The notes under the pieces were generated by a model. That model was not told the origin of the DNA, did no database searches, and saw only the letters and a list, made by a program, of their open reading frames with translations. From positions 1-64,000 of the forward strand of contig CAMAFX010000003.1 of NCBI GenBank assembly GCA_945833925.1: a DNA stretch of 64,000 nt, read 5' to 3'. This stretch comes from an uncultured Prevotellaceae bacterium (GTDB lineage Bacteria > Bacteroidota > Bacteroidia > Bacteroidales > Bacteroidaceae). Both the position numbers and the translations under genes were made by a program. This document shows positions 36,529 to 45,185 of the stretch, one piece after another (the first letter of the stretch is position 1; each line of letters starts with the position of its first letter).

Positions 36529-37539
36529 ATGGGACGCCGTTTAACAGATAATGTTTCGTCGGTCTATATCGAGGCTGCCAACCGACTGCGACCAAAGCAT
36601 GCCAGTCGGCGAGTCATAGTGTATGTCGAGAGTTATGACGACGTACTCTTCTGGCGCACCGTGTTCCAGACGTTCGAGAGCGAGAACCTGAGGTTCGAGG
36701 TGATGCTGCCTTCGCGCACATCGTTGGGCAAGGGCAAGAAACTGGCAATGAACAACAATCTCGGTCCCGGGATGATAGCCTGTGTGGATGCCGACTACGA
36801 CTTCCTGATGCAGCGACATTCCGAAGCCTCCGTGCGCATGCTCGACAACCCCTATATCTTCCACACCTATGTCTATGCCATCGAGAGTTACCAGTGCTAT
36901 GCGCCCGGACTGCACGAGGCGTGCGTCATGGCTACGCTCAACGACCGCGAGGTGCTGAACCTTGAGGAGTTCATGCGCCAGTTCTCGGTCATCGTCTGGC
37001 CTCTGCTGGTGTGGAGCATATGGTGCTACAGGCACGACTATTACAAGCAGTTCAGCATCATGGACCTCAACGAGACCCTCGCCATACGCGATGTCAACGT
37101 CTACCATCCTGAACTGACACTCGACTACATTCGCCGTCGTGTCAACAAGCGCGTGTCGTGGCTTCAGCACACATTCCCCGCTGCCAGAAAGGACTTCGAA
37201 CCGTTGAAGCAGGAGATTCTGTCGCTCGGCGTGACACCCGAGACGGCATATATGTACATACAGGGGCACACCCTGTTCGACAACATCGTGCTGCCGCTGC
37301 TCAACCCAGTCTGCATCATTCTGCGCCGCGAGCGCGAGAACGAGATAAAGCGCCTTGCGTGTCACGAGGTGCAGCGCCAGAACGAGATGTCGTGCTACCA
37401 GCACAGTGTGTTCTCGGTAGATGCAATGCTGCGCAAGGGCACCAACTATCAGCAGTCGGAACCATACCAGCGTTTGCTCGGCGACCTGCGTGCCTTCTGC
37501 GATTCGCTGCAGAAGGTGGCGGAAGCAGTGGAGGAGTAG
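36529..37539 (+). CDS. DUF4435 (TOPRIM-like) protein
   Basis: 336 residues of the DUF4435 family. The N-terminal third has the TOPRIM nuclease signature: VIVYVESYDDVLFW (E34, D37, D38) and, after a conserved basic stretch, IACVDADYDF (D87, D89). The C-terminal 200 residues are helical, with a Trp/Tyr-rich block PLLVWSIWCYRHDYYKQF, and show no known motif. Paired with the ATPase seven bases upstream. In PARIS the DUF4435 partner is the toxic effector released upon phage sensing. All acidic residues expected for catalysis appear intact. Some Bacteroidales seem to carry such a pair as core genes, so a housekeeping role cannot be excluded. Confidence 0.82.
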   Translation: MGRRLTDNVSSVYIEAANRLRPKHASRRVIVYVESYDDVLFWRTVFQTFESENLRFEVMLPSRTSLGKGKKLAMNNNLGPGMIACVDADYDFLMQRHSEASVRMLDNPYIFHTYVYAIESYQCYAPGLHEACVMATLNDREVLNLEEFMRQFSVIVWPLLVWSIWCYRHDYYKQFSIMDLNETLAIRDVNVYHPELTLDYIRRRVNKRVSWLQHTFPAARKDFEPLKQEILSLGVTPETAYMYIQGHTLFDNIVLPLLNPVCIILRRERENEIKRLACHEVQRQNEMSCYQHSVFSVDAMLRKGTNYQQSEPYQRLLGDLRAFCDSLQKVAEAVEE

Positions 37540-37547
37540 CCTCTCCC

Positions 37548-37606
37548 TATATATATTATAAATAAGGTATAGCGGGATGTATCGGTTTGTTGCCGTACAT
37601 CCCGCT
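37548..37606 (+). terminator. TA-rich AAATAAGGTAT element plus hairpin after the DUF4435 gene
   Basis: A run of TA repeats ends in AAATAAGGTAT (37560-37570). Directly behind it AGCGGGATGTA (37571-37581) pairs perfectly with TACATCCCGCT (37596-37606) around a 14-base loop. No T-run follows, so termination is uncertain. The TA-AAGGTAT element recurs at 53923 and 59981. Confidence 0.6.
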
Positions 37607-37640
37607 TACTGTGTATGGTGGGGTTGTCTTGTGTGTTACG

Positions 37641-38513
37641 TCAGAGAACCTCGATGGTATAGGCTGTTGTCCACATCTTGCCGTTGGTGTGCTGAATGTG
37701 CTGGCGCTCGGCAAACTCGCCGTTGTAGCCTGGGACGTCGCAGATGCCGCACCATGGTTCGATGCAGACGAAGGGGCAGCAACCATGCTTGGGCGACCAC
37801 AGTGCAAGTACGGGCATGTCGTGGGTCACGGCAACGATGGGCTTGCGGTTCTTGTCGAGCAGTGTCACCTTCTTGTTCATACCTCGTATGTCCAGCAAGG
37901 TGTCGCAGGCGAAGGTGTCGTTCTTCAGTGGCAGAATGTTTCCCTCCTCAAGTGCTATGGTTGTCTGCTCGGGGTGCAGGAAGCCGTCGGGTAGCACGCT
38001 GTTGCTTACGATGTCGGCAGTGTCGAACTGCAGGTAGCCGTGCACCTCGTCGTCAGGATTGAAGTCGGGCAGTTCAAAGGCAGGGTGTGCGCCCATCATG
38101 AAGGGGAGGTTCAGCGAACTCTCTACCTCCCATGTTACCTTGACGGTCTTCTCGTCGGTAATGTCGAACCTCTGTCTCACTGCAAATGGGAAGGGGTAGT
38201 GTTTGCCCGACTCCTCGCTGTTGCATAGCTCAAGGGTTGCCGACGAACCGTATCCACCCGATGCCAGATGCCATGGCAACCTCTGGCCGAATCCATGCTT
38301 GGGCATGGGGTATGTCTTGCCTTCTACGACAATCCTCTGTTCCCAACTGTTGCCGATGGTGGGAAAGAGTATAGGGTCGTGCTTTCCCCAGTAGGCAGGG
38401 TCGCCGTGCCACAGCACGTTGCGTTCGCGTCCTATCATCTCTGGTTCTGCATTCTCTACGTCGATGCACATTCTCAGTGCGCCTGTCTTGTCGGCTATTT
38501 CAATCTTTGCCAT
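37641..38513 (-). CDS. aldose 1-epimerase family protein
   Basis: 290 residues of the galactose-mutarotase-like fold (LacX/YeaD-type branch). These proteins interconvert sugar anomers. Family blocks are GKHDPILFPTIG, YPMPKHGFGQRLPW with a catalytic-site His, MMGAHPAFELP with a second His, and FVCIEPWCGICD with the likely catalytic Glu. The actual sugar is unknown; hexose-6-phosphate and free sugars are both known in the branch. It is a single gene with its own promoter, convergent with the DUF4435 gene. Confidence 0.85.
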   Translation of the reverse strand: MAKIEIADKTGALRMCIDVENAEPEMIGRERNVLWHGDPAYWGKHDPILFPTIGNSWEQRIVVEGKTYPMPKHGFGQRLPWHLASGGYGSSATLELCNSEESGKHYPFPFAVRQRFDITDEKTVKVTWEVESSLNLPFMMGAHPAFELPDFNPDDEVHGYLQFDTADIVSNSVLPDGFLHPEQTTIALEEGNILPLKNDTFACDTLLDIRGMNKKVTLLDKNRKPIVAVTHDMPVLALWSPKHGCCPFVCIEPWCGICDVPGYNGEFAERQHIQHTNGKMWTTAYTIEVL

Positions 38514-38541
38514 ATTGTTTGCATGTTTTGTTGTTGTACGG

Positions 38542-38572
38542 CAAAGTTAAGTCATAAGTTTTTTTGCGCCAA
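38542..38572 (-). promoter_or_regulatory. promoter of the epimerase-like gene
   Basis: Minus strand: TTG (38572-38570), 20 bases, TAACTTTG (38549-38542), then the ATG at 38513. It is back-to-back with the promoter at 38589-38619. Confidence 0.68.
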
Positions 38573-38588
38573 ATAAATGGTTGAGAAT

Positions 38589-38619
38589 TTGGCGAATTAT
38601 CTCAAAAGGTTTACTTTTG
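38589..38619 (+). promoter_or_regulatory. promoter of the 83-residue gene
   Basis: TTG (38589-38591), 20 bases, TACTTTTG (38612-38619). The ATG at 38631 follows 11 bases later; this rules out the longer in-frame start at 38577. Confidence 0.7.
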
Positions 38620-38630
38620 CAAAAAGAATT

Positions 38631-38882
38631 ATGATAGACAAGGGCGTAATAGAGACTGCATATTGCTTCTTTCACCAGAAGCAGAGAGTATACCAGTACA
38701 GCACCATGGACTGGCAGAAGGATGACATAGAGTATGCCATCGAGGATTATGTCAGCACGATGAACGGGGAACTGTACGAACTGTTGTCGGGAGGCCGCCC
38801 CGATTTTCTGCGCAATCACACCACCTTTGCTGCCGACATAGTATCGGCACTGGAGATGCTCGACAGCATGATGGAAGGGTAG
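38631..38882 (+). CDS. small protein of unknown function (83 aa)
   Basis: An 83-residue, mostly helical acidic protein starting MIDKGVIETAYCFFHQKQR. It contains YSTMDWQKDDIEYAIEDYV and ends FAADIVSALEMLDSMMEG, with no signal peptide or transmembrane segment. It has its own promoter, so it is likely a real gene. I do not recognise the family. Its stop is nine bases from the end of the convergent GH20 gene. Confidence 0.65.
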   Translation: MIDKGVIETAYCFFHQKQRVYQYSTMDWQKDDIEYAIEDYVSTMNGELYELLSGGRPDFLRNHTTFAADIVSALEMLDSMMEG

Positions 38883-38891
38883 GCGATGAGG

Positions 38892-40619
38892 CTACCTCAC
38901 AACTATCTCGTCTGTGAAAATCCAGCCTCCGCGCTTGCCTGACAGGGCTTGTATGCGCACATATCGTGCCTTTGTCGCACCTTTCTTGCCCGCTTTTCTT
39001 CCTGTCTTTCTCTTCGTTGCGGTGTTGCCTGCCTTCCACCCCATGGTCTCGTAGGCTGTGCTCACTGTGCTTTGCCCTGGCGTGTCGTGATGGAGCAGGG
39101 TGTAGTTCTCGCCGTCCGTACTCGTGTAGATGTTTATTTCTTCGGGCAGGAAGATCTCCGGTCCTATGCTTTGCAGGAAGTCTGCCTCTATGCTTTTTAT
39201 CCTTTCCGTTTGCTCCAGATCGATGATAACGTCAAGTCTGCCGCGCGAGATGAAGCCCTGCCAGCGTCCGTCGTTGTTTGCCCATCCGCCTCGCAGTCCG
39301 TCGGTCAGTGCCGTGCTTCCGCCTGCCGAATAGTATTCGTTGTAGGGTGCGTTGTATGTCACCTTCTTGCCGGTCGACAGACATCGCACAGGCGAGTCGT
39401 GCTCTTGCCGTTCGCCAACCTCGCTTTCCAGCGGGAATGGAGTGATGTCGTGCTGGCGCAACCAGTTGAGTGCCTCGATGACCTTTCCTTTGTCCTTTGG
39501 CGTGTAGTCGTTGTCGTCCGCCCATGCCGACACTGCCAGTGCTCTGGGCCACAGCATGCGTTCGGCATGTCTGTCGTTGGGCACGTACTCGGTCCATAGG
39601 TTTACCTGCATGCCGAGCAAGAGGCTGTCGGTCATCCTTTTCTTCACGTCGCGCGCGTATGCCCATATATTGTCAAGAGGTATGTATCCGCCTATTGCCT
39701 CGGGTTCGGTAAGCGGACAATCCTGGTAGGTGTCCACATAGCAGTGCTTTCCGGGGCAGAGTATGACCTCGTGCCCCTGTGCCATTGCCCTGGCTGCCGT
39801 GCTCTCGTCGCGCCACACCATGATGATGGGCTTGATGGCTGAGGTGTCGAGTGCAGTCGGTGGCAGAGCCTCGTCCCACAGAATGACCTTCCTTCCTGCC
39901 TTGTCAGCCATCTCTGTCAACCTCTGGCTGGCATACTGCTGCAGTCGTTGACGCGAATCTCTGGCAGAGGGGGCAATGCCAAGTTCCTTCATTTTGGCAA
40001 GGCAACGCTCGCATGTTAGCCAGCGAGTGCCTCCTGCCTCGTCGCCTCCTAAGTGTATGTAAGGTGATGTGAAGATGCCGTTCAGTTCGGACAGAACATC
40101 GTTCATGAACGAGTACGATGCCTCGCTGCCCAGACAGAAGTCGGCACATTCGTAGGGCTTGCCTGTGCATCCTGTCTCCGGATATGCGGCGGTAACCTCC
40201 TCGCTGTGTGCCGGAAACTCTATTTCGGGAACTATCTGCACGCCGCGACTGTCGGCATACGCCACCAGACGTCGCATCTCCTCCTGTGTGTAGTAGCCGC
40301 CGAATGCCGTGTCGCTCTTCTCCTCGCTGTACAGTCGCCTGCCATCGTTCCACCATGTCTTCCACGACGCGTCGGTGCGCCATGCCGCCATGCTGGTCAG
40401 TCGTGGTCTGCTCTTTATCTCCAGGCGCCACCCTGCGGCATCGGTGAGGTGCAGGTGCAGGCGGTTTATGCCGAAGTGGCTCATGGCATCGACCTGACGG
40501 TAGAGAAACTCCATCGGCATGAAGTGGCGGCTTACGTCAATCATGATTCCGCTCCAGCGCTCTGCGCTGAAAGTCGTTGCCATTAGCAAGGAAAGTATGA
40601 GTGTGAGTATGCGTTTCAT
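38892..40619 (-). CDS. secreted beta-N-acetylhexosaminidase (GH20)
   Basis: 575 residues with signal peptide MKRILTLILSLLMATTFSAE. The GH20 barrel starts at once with GIMIDVSRHFMPMEFLYRQV, lacking the usual GH20b domain in front. The catalytic pair is D193-E194 in YIHLGGDEAGG; HLHLTDAAGWR and WTEYVPNDRHAERMLWPRALAV are further family blocks. A C-terminal discoidin-like domain (about 430-575) begins near VTYNAPYNEYYSAGGSTALT and ends GWIFTDEIVVR. It removes terminal GlcNAc or GalNAc from glycans, probably in the periplasm or at the surface. A small transcription unit with a terminator lies directly upstream and may regulate it. Confidence 0.9.
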   Translation of the reverse strand: MKRILTLILSLLMATTFSAERWSGIMIDVSRHFMPMEFLYRQVDAMSHFGINRLHLHLTDAAGWRLEIKSRPRLTSMAAWRTDASWKTWWNDGRRLYSEEKSDTAFGGYYTQEEMRRLVAYADSRGVQIVPEIEFPAHSEEVTAAYPETGCTGKPYECADFCLGSEASYSFMNDVLSELNGIFTSPYIHLGGDEAGGTRWLTCERCLAKMKELGIAPSARDSRQRLQQYASQRLTEMADKAGRKVILWDEALPPTALDTSAIKPIIMVWRDESTAARAMAQGHEVILCPGKHCYVDTYQDCPLTEPEAIGGYIPLDNIWAYARDVKKRMTDSLLLGMQVNLWTEYVPNDRHAERMLWPRALAVSAWADDNDYTPKDKGKVIEALNWLRQHDITPFPLESEVGERQEHDSPVRCLSTGKKVTYNAPYNEYYSAGGSTALTDGLRGGWANNDGRWQGFISRGRLDVIIDLEQTERIKSIEADFLQSIGPEIFLPEEINIYTSTDGENYTLLHHDTPGQSTVSTAYETMGWKAGNTATKRKTGRKAGKKGATKARYVRIQALSGKRGGWIFTDEIVVR

Positions 40620-40637
40620 TACGTTTCGGTTTGGTGT

Positions 40638-40667
40638 AAAAAAAAGAAGGTTGTCATCACGACAACC
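40638..40667 (-). terminator. intrinsic terminator of the small leader transcript
   Basis: A 7-bp perfect stem with a 5-base loop and a T-rich tail, TTCTTTTTTTT, on the minus strand. It also stops any read-through from trkA. Confidence 0.85.
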
Positions 40668-40698
40668 AATCTTTCGTTAACCTTAAATCTAATACCAT
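40657..40698 (-). CDS. putative 13-residue leader peptide
   Basis: ATG through TGA encodes MVLDLRLTKDWLS. The stop lies in the loop of the terminator hairpin, the geometry of an attenuation leader peptide. Three leucines cluster at residues 3-7. Translation is unproven, and the frame may be fortuitous within a conserved RNA. Confidence 0.4.
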   Translation of the reverse strand: MVLDLRLTKDWLS

Positions 40699-40711
40699 GA
40701 AAAACACGATG

Positions 40712-40741
40712 CAAAGGTACGGCTTTCCTGCAAATCTGCAA
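40712..40741 (-). promoter_or_regulatory. promoter of the small leader transcript
   Basis: Minus strand: TTG (40741-40739), exactly 19 bases, TACCTTTG (40719-40712). It lies after the trkA stop and is the only promoter-like site ahead of GH20. Confidence 0.8.
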
Positions 40742-40804
40742 GCATCTGTGTCTAATAGTATCAGAAAGTATCTTTTTTATTGATGTATATCAATTGGTTG
40801 CGAC

Positions 40805-42190
40805 TCACTTCAGTCCTATCTTGGCGAGTATGCTGCCAGATGGCTTTCGGAAGAGTGAATCAATCTTCTTGATAAGTTGCGAGCGGCAGAACACCACCAC
40901 ACTGTCGCCGGGCTGTATCTGCGTGTTACCGTTGATGGGCATGCCGACGTCGTTTCGGATAAGTCCGCCGAAGGTGATTCCCTCGGGCAACTTGATGTCG
41001 CGGATGAGGTGTTTGGTGATGGGTGAGTCGTCGGCTGCGATGAACTCGGCAACGTCGGCGTTGGCAATGTTCAGGCACTTCACGTTCGACACATCGGCGT
41101 CGAGCATCATCTGGTAGATGTGGCTTGCGGCGATGGTCTTCTTGTTGATGATGGTGCCTATGTCGAGTTTCTCAGCCATGTCTATGTAGTCCATGTTCTC
41201 GCACAGAGCCACGGTCTTGCGCACGCCCATTCGCTTGGCAGCCAGGCACGCCAGGATGTTGGTCTCCGTTTCGGGTGTCAGTGCACAGAATGCCTGAGTG
41301 TCCTTGATGCCCTCGTCGAGTAGCAGGTTAGTGTCGCGTCCGTCGCCCTGAATCACCATTATCTCGTCGTCCAGCAGGTCGTTCAGGCGGTTGCATCTCA
41401 CCTCGCTCTGCTCTATGATTCGCATGGACATGTAGTCGGGCTTCATCTGCGCCACGTGGATGCAGGTATGTCCGCCGCCCATTATCAGCACGTTCTTGAC
41501 GTCTGCATAGTCCTCCTTGCCCACTATCTCGCGTATGTAGGGGATGTACTTGCGCGTGGTCATAAAGTATACGATGTCGCCAAGTTGCAACTCGTGTCTA
41601 CCGTTGGGGATGAGGGTCTCGCTGCCTCGCTTTATGGCTACCACATGGTAGGGGCTGTCGGGTGGACAAAGCGTGGCAAGCGGAGTGTTCAGTATCTTTG
41701 CGCTCTCTCTCAGTTTGATGCCAAGCATGACGAGGGCGCCTCCGTGAAACTCCCAGTACTGGCGTGCCCACGAGCGTTTCAGACCATTCATGATCTCCTC
41801 GGCTGCCAACTGTTCGGGGTAGATGAGCGAGTCGATGCCCATCTGTCGGAAGAAGTCCAGATGTGCCTTCTGCATGTACTCCGAGTTGTCCACACGTGCC
41901 ACGGTCTTCTTAGCGCCCAGTGCGTGGGCAAGCATGCAGCAGGTGATGTTTCTTGCTTCGTCGGGCGTGACGGCAATGAAGAGGTCGGAGTGCTGAACGC
42001 CTGCTTCCTTCATTCCCATGATGCTCGTCGTGGGCACGTTGAGTGTCAGCAGGTCATAGTTGCCTGCCTGCGATAGTGCCTCGGTCTTCTCGGGGTTCTC
42101 GTCGATGACGATGATGTCCTGGTTTTCGTTTGAGAGCAGTTTTGCCAGGTGTGTGCCTACGGCTCCGGCTCCAGCTATTACTATCTTCAT
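40805..42190 (-). CDS. trkA: Trk potassium uptake regulator TrkA
   Basis: TrkA (461 residues) is the cytoplasmic NAD/ATP-binding gating subunit of Trk K+ channels. There are two repeated RCK units: the first Rossmann fold starts MKIVIAGAGAVGTHLAKLL, the second VLIMGGGHTCIHVAQ near residue 233. Each is followed by an RCK-C domain. It is 49 bases downstream of dxs on the same strand. The channel gene trkH, often beside trkA in relatives, is not in this neighbourhood. Confidence 0.94.
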   Translation of the reverse strand: MKIVIAGAGAVGTHLAKLLSNENQDIIVIDENPEKTEALSQAGNYDLLTLNVPTTSIMGMKEAGVQHSDLFIAVTPDEARNITCCMLAHALGAKKTVARVDNSEYMQKAHLDFFRQMGIDSLIYPEQLAAEEIMNGLKRSWARQYWEFHGGALVMLGIKLRESAKILNTPLATLCPPDSPYHVVAIKRGSETLIPNGRHELQLGDIVYFMTTRKYIPYIREIVGKEDYADVKNVLIMGGGHTCIHVAQMKPDYMSMRIIEQSEVRCNRLNDLLDDEIMVIQGDGRDTNLLLDEGIKDTQAFCALTPETETNILACLAAKRMGVRKTVALCENMDYIDMAEKLDIGTIINKKTIAASHIYQMMLDADVSNVKCLNIANADVAEFIAADDSPITKHLIRDIKLPEGITFGGLIRNDVGMPINGNTQIQPGDSVVVFCRSQLIKKIDSLFRKPSGSILAKIGLK

Positions 42191-42239
42191 AGAAATATTT
42201 TGTTCTTAAGTAGTTGGGTGCGCCCAGTCCTGTGGCTTG

Positions 42240-44159
42240 TCAGGCTTGGGTCATTCCTTCGAGAGTGTCGATTATAGATGCCTCGTCGATGCCGGCAAGA
42301 TGCTGCAGTTCAGCCACAGTGCCGTGCTCGATGAAGTGGTCGGGCAGTCCCAGGCGCTTGATGCGTGGGTTGAATCCGTGCTCGTTCATATATTCCATGA
42401 CGGCTGTGCCAAGTCCGCCGTTGCGTACTCCGTCCTCCAGTGTCACCACGTTGGCGAAGTTGCGTCCCACCTCGTCCAGGATATCCTCGTCGATGGGCTT
42501 CAGGAAACGCATGTCGTAGTGTGCCACACTCAGTTGTCTGCCCTGTTCGGCAGCCTTGCGCTCGAATGTCTCGATGGCGCGCTGTGCCGTGTTGCCAAGC
42601 GGACCGATGCTGAGAAGTGCCACGTTCTGTCCGTCCTTCAGTTTTCTGCCTTTTCCGATAGGTACCTCGTGCATGGGACATTCCCAGTCGGTGTGCTCGC
42701 CGTTGCCGCGAGGGTAGCGAATGACGAACGGCCCCTTGTCGGGCAACTGTGCGGTGTACATCAGGTGACGCAGTTCGTGCTCGTCCATAGGCGAGGAGAT
42801 GGTGATGTTGGGTATGGGGCGCAGTGCTGCCATGTCGAACGCACCATGGTGCGTGGCTCCGTCTTCGCCTACCAGTCCGGCGCGGTCGAAGCAGAACACT
42901 ACGTCCAGTCCTTCTATGGCTACGTCATGGATTATGTTGTCGTACGAACGCTGTGCAAAGGCAGAGTATATGTTACAGAAGGGCAGCATGCCGTCGGTTG
43001 CCAGTCCGGCAGAGAACGTCACGGCGTGCCCCTCGGCAATGCCGACGTCGAAGGTGCGGTCGGGCATCTCGTTCATCATTATGTTGAGCGAGCAGCCTGT
43101 TGGCATGGCTGGCGTTATGCCGACTATCCTGGGGTTCTGCCTTGCCAATTCCACGATGGTGTGTCCGAACACATCCTGATATCGGGGAGGCTGGTTGGTG
43201 TTGTCGCTCTTTATGCGTTCGCCCGTTTCCGGATTGAAGCGTCCGGGTGCGTGCCATTCGGTGGCGTTCTTCTCGGCAGGCTCGTATCCCTTGCCTTTGC
43301 GTGTATGCAGATGCAGCAGTTTCGGACCTCGCATGTCCTTGATGTTGCGCAGCGTGTTGACCAGTTCTATGACATCGTGGCCGTCTCGCGGTCCGAAGTA
43401 GCGTATGTTCATGCCTTCGAATATGTTCTGCTGGTTGTTGAGCAGTGCCTTCATGGCGTTGTTGAAGGTAATGATTCGCTTCTTTCTGTCGTCGCTGAGC
43501 CATCCCCACTGCATCAGTCTCTGGGCTGCGCGGTTGCGCAGGTTGTTGTACGTACTGCCCGTGTGCAGATGGTGCAGGTACTCCTTCATTCCACCCACGC
43601 TGTGGTCTATGCTCATGTTGTTGTCGTTAAGGATGATGAGCATGTCGTTGGGCGTGCCGGCGGCGTTGTTCAGTCCCTCGAAGGCAAGTCCGCCCGTCAT
43701 GGAACCGTCGCCAATGACTGCTATGACCTTGCGGTTGGATTTCTCCAGTCGCGATGCCACAGCCATGCCCAGAGCAGCCGAGATGCTGTTGCTGGCGTGC
43801 CCGCAGGTGAAGGTGTCGTATTCGCTCTCGCTGGGAGAGGGGAAGGGGTGCAGTCCGCCCAGTTTGCGGTTGGTGCAGAACCTCTCGCGCCTGTCGGTGA
43901 GTAGTTTGTGTGCGTATGCCTGATGTCCTACATCCCAGACAATACGGTCCTCGGGTGTGCTGAACACGTAGTGCAGTGCCACGGTGATCTCGATGACACC
44001 CAGCGAGGAGGCAAAGTGCCCTGGGTTTATGCTCAACTCCTGGATGAGGCATTCACGCAGTTCCTGACACACCTGTGGCAACTTCTCGATGGGAAGTCGG
44101 CGCAGGTCGGCTGGTGTGTGAATGCTGTCGAGCAGGTTTGTAGATGAATGGTTTGACAT
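42240..44159 (-). CDS. dxs: 1-deoxy-D-xylulose-5-phosphate synthase
   Basis: Dxs condenses pyruvate and glyceraldehyde 3-phosphate with thiamine diphosphate, the first step of the non-mevalonate isoprenoid pathway; its product also feeds PdxA-dependent PLP synthesis. The 639-residue product has [36 protein letters not shown], the ThDP motif [36 protein letters not shown] (here [10 protein letters not shown]) and [17 protein letters not shown]. The frame is open 47 codons further upstream, but a promoter box (44182-44189) lies there, so 44159 is chosen. Confidence 0.96.
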   Translation of the reverse strand: MSNHSSTNLLDSIHTPADLRRLPIEKLPQVCQELRECLIQELSINPGHFASSLGVIEITVALHYVFSTPEDRIVWDVGHQAYAHKLLTDRRERFCTNRKLGGLHPFPSPSESEYDTFTCGHASNSISAALGMAVASRLEKSNRKVIAVIGDGSMTGGLAFEGLNNAAGTPNDMLIILNDNNMSIDHSVGGMKEYLHHLHTGSTYNNLRNRAAQRLMQWGWLSDDRKKRIITFNNAMKALLNNQQNIFEGMNIRYFGPRDGHDVIELVNTLRNIKDMRGPKLLHLHTRKGKGYEPAEKNATEWHAPGRFNPETGERIKSDNTNQPPRYQDVFGHTIVELARQNPRIVGITPAMPTGCSLNIMMNEMPDRTFDVGIAEGHAVTFSAGLATDGMLPFCNIYSAFAQRSYDNIIHDVAIEGLDVVFCFDRAGLVGEDGATHHGAFDMAALRPIPNITISSPMDEHELRHLMYTAQLPDKGPFVIRYPRGNGEHTDWECPMHEVPIGKGRKLKDGQNVALLSIGPLGNTAQRAIETFERKAAEQGRQLSVAHYDMRFLKPIDEDILDEVGRNFANVVTLEDGVRNGGLGTAVMEYMNEHGFNPRIKRLGLPDHFIEHGTVAELQHLAGIDEASIIDTLEGMTQA

Positions 44160-44181
44160 TTTAAATAATGTAATATTTCTG

Positions 44182-44189
44182 CAAAGATA
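44182..44189 (-). promoter_or_regulatory. -7 box of the dxs-trkA operon
   Basis: TATCTTTG on the minus strand, 22 bases from the dxs ATG. Confidence 0.65.
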
Positions 44190-44265
44190 CAAAAATAAAT
44201 GGAGAATGTCGGTGCTTGGTGTTAAGAATTTGTTTAAATCGATACGCGCTATCGACATTTTTGTG

Positions 44266-44273
44266 TAAATTTG
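44266..44273 (+). promoter_or_regulatory. -7 box of the GSCFA gene
   Basis: TAAATTTG, 53 bases before the ATG at 44327; it supports the shorter GSCFA start. Confidence 0.62.
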
Positions 44274-44326
44274 CAGTAAGAAAAGGGAAAGCCATTTCAT
44301 TTTCCCTTGAATGGAAACAGATAACT

Positions 44327-45157
44327 ATGACCGTAGAATCCGAGAATATAAAGCATTCTGTGGTAGAGACATTGCCACTGCTGCGCCCCATAGAGAGGGG
44401 CGACAGTCTCGTCATGCTGGGCTCGTGCTTTGCTCAGTATATGGGCGAACGCATGGCTGCCGACGGTTTCGAGGTGATGGTCAATCCGTTGGGAACGCTG
44501 TTCAATCCCTTCAGCATCGCCGCCACGGTCAGGACAGCCCTTGACGAGGATGCGCACTTCCCATTGTTCGCAGCCGACGGCGAGTGGCGATGCTGGTTGG
44601 CTAACACGCGTTTCAGGGCGTCTACACCCGAAGAACTTGCCGGAATACTGAAGGAGAGATATTCCGCTCTGCGCGACGCCCTGCTCACGGCTCGGCATCT
44701 GGTGCTGACGCTGGGCACCAACGTGTGCTACAGGACAGACTATGCTGACCCTTCAGCCGGTGGCAGTGTGAGCGACATCGTCGTGACCAACTGCCAGCGC
44801 CAGCCCGACCGCCTCTTCCGTGAGTGGCGAGCAAGCCTTGGCGAGGTGACGGATGAACTGCAGGGTATGCTGAACATACTCTTGAAGAGGAATCCATCAC
44901 TGCAGGTTATCCTTACGGTCAGTCCCTACCGCTATCACAAGTACGGCTATCATGGAAGCCAGCTCTCCAAGGCAACGCTGCTTCTGGCAGAGGAGCAACT
45001 CGTAAGGCTCTTTCCGTGTAACTGCTGTTATTTTCCTGCGTACGAGATACTGCTCGACGAACTGCGTGACTATCGTTTCTATGCGCCCGACGGACATCAC
45101 CCGGGCGATGAGGCGGTGGATGTGATATGGGAGCGTTTCAGTAAGCAGATAAAGTAA
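44327..45157 (+). CDS. GSCFA domain protein
   Basis: 276 residues of the GSCFA family, named for a conserved motif present here as VMLGSCFAQYMGERM near residue 32. The family is related to SGNH/GDSL hydrolases, and the Ser in GSCFA may act as nucleophile, with TVSPYRYHKYG and the C-terminal DGHHPGDEAV (Asp/His) completing the site. Function unproven; the gene often precedes the MurF-Alr fusion in Bacteroidetes, as it does here 28 bases upstream, which hints at a cell-envelope role. Confidence 0.85.
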   Translation: MTVESENIKHSVVETLPLLRPIERGDSLVMLGSCFAQYMGERMAADGFEVMVNPLGTLFNPFSIAATVRTALDEDAHFPLFAADGEWRCWLANTRFRASTPEELAGILKERYSALRDALLTARHLVLTLGTNVCYRTDYADPSAGGSVSDIVVTNCQRQPDRLFREWRASLGEVTDELQGMLNILLKRNPSLQVILTVSPYRYHKYGYHGSQLSKATLLLAEEQLVRLFPCNCCYFPAYEILLDELRDYRFYAPDGHHPGDEAVDVIWERFSKQIK

Positions 45158-45185
45158 GAAAAAGAAACTCACCAAACACAAGAAT

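Larger units (their letters stand above)
40637..40706 (-). ncRNA. small RNA or leader-attenuator upstream of GH20
   Basis: From a strong promoter (40712-40741) the predicted transcript of about 70 nt runs from near 40706 to a perfect intrinsic terminator. Stem GGTTGTC/GACAACC (40667-40661 with 40655-40649) is followed by TTCTTTTTTTTA. It contains a 13-codon ORF ending in the hairpin loop. It could be a free-standing small RNA or a 5' leader that attenuates the GH20 gene, whose ATG is 18 bases past the T-run. Confidence 0.65.

Noticed and set aside
33683..37539. Three-gene defence island including the UPF1-like helicase
   Set aside because: The helicase is divergent, has its own promoter and forms an operon with an RsmI-like methylase, so there is no evidence that it belongs with the ATPase/DUF4435 pair.
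42237..43904. 555-codon plus-strand ORF antisense to dxs
   Set aside because: Shadow of a clear Dxs protein; no promoter or domain.
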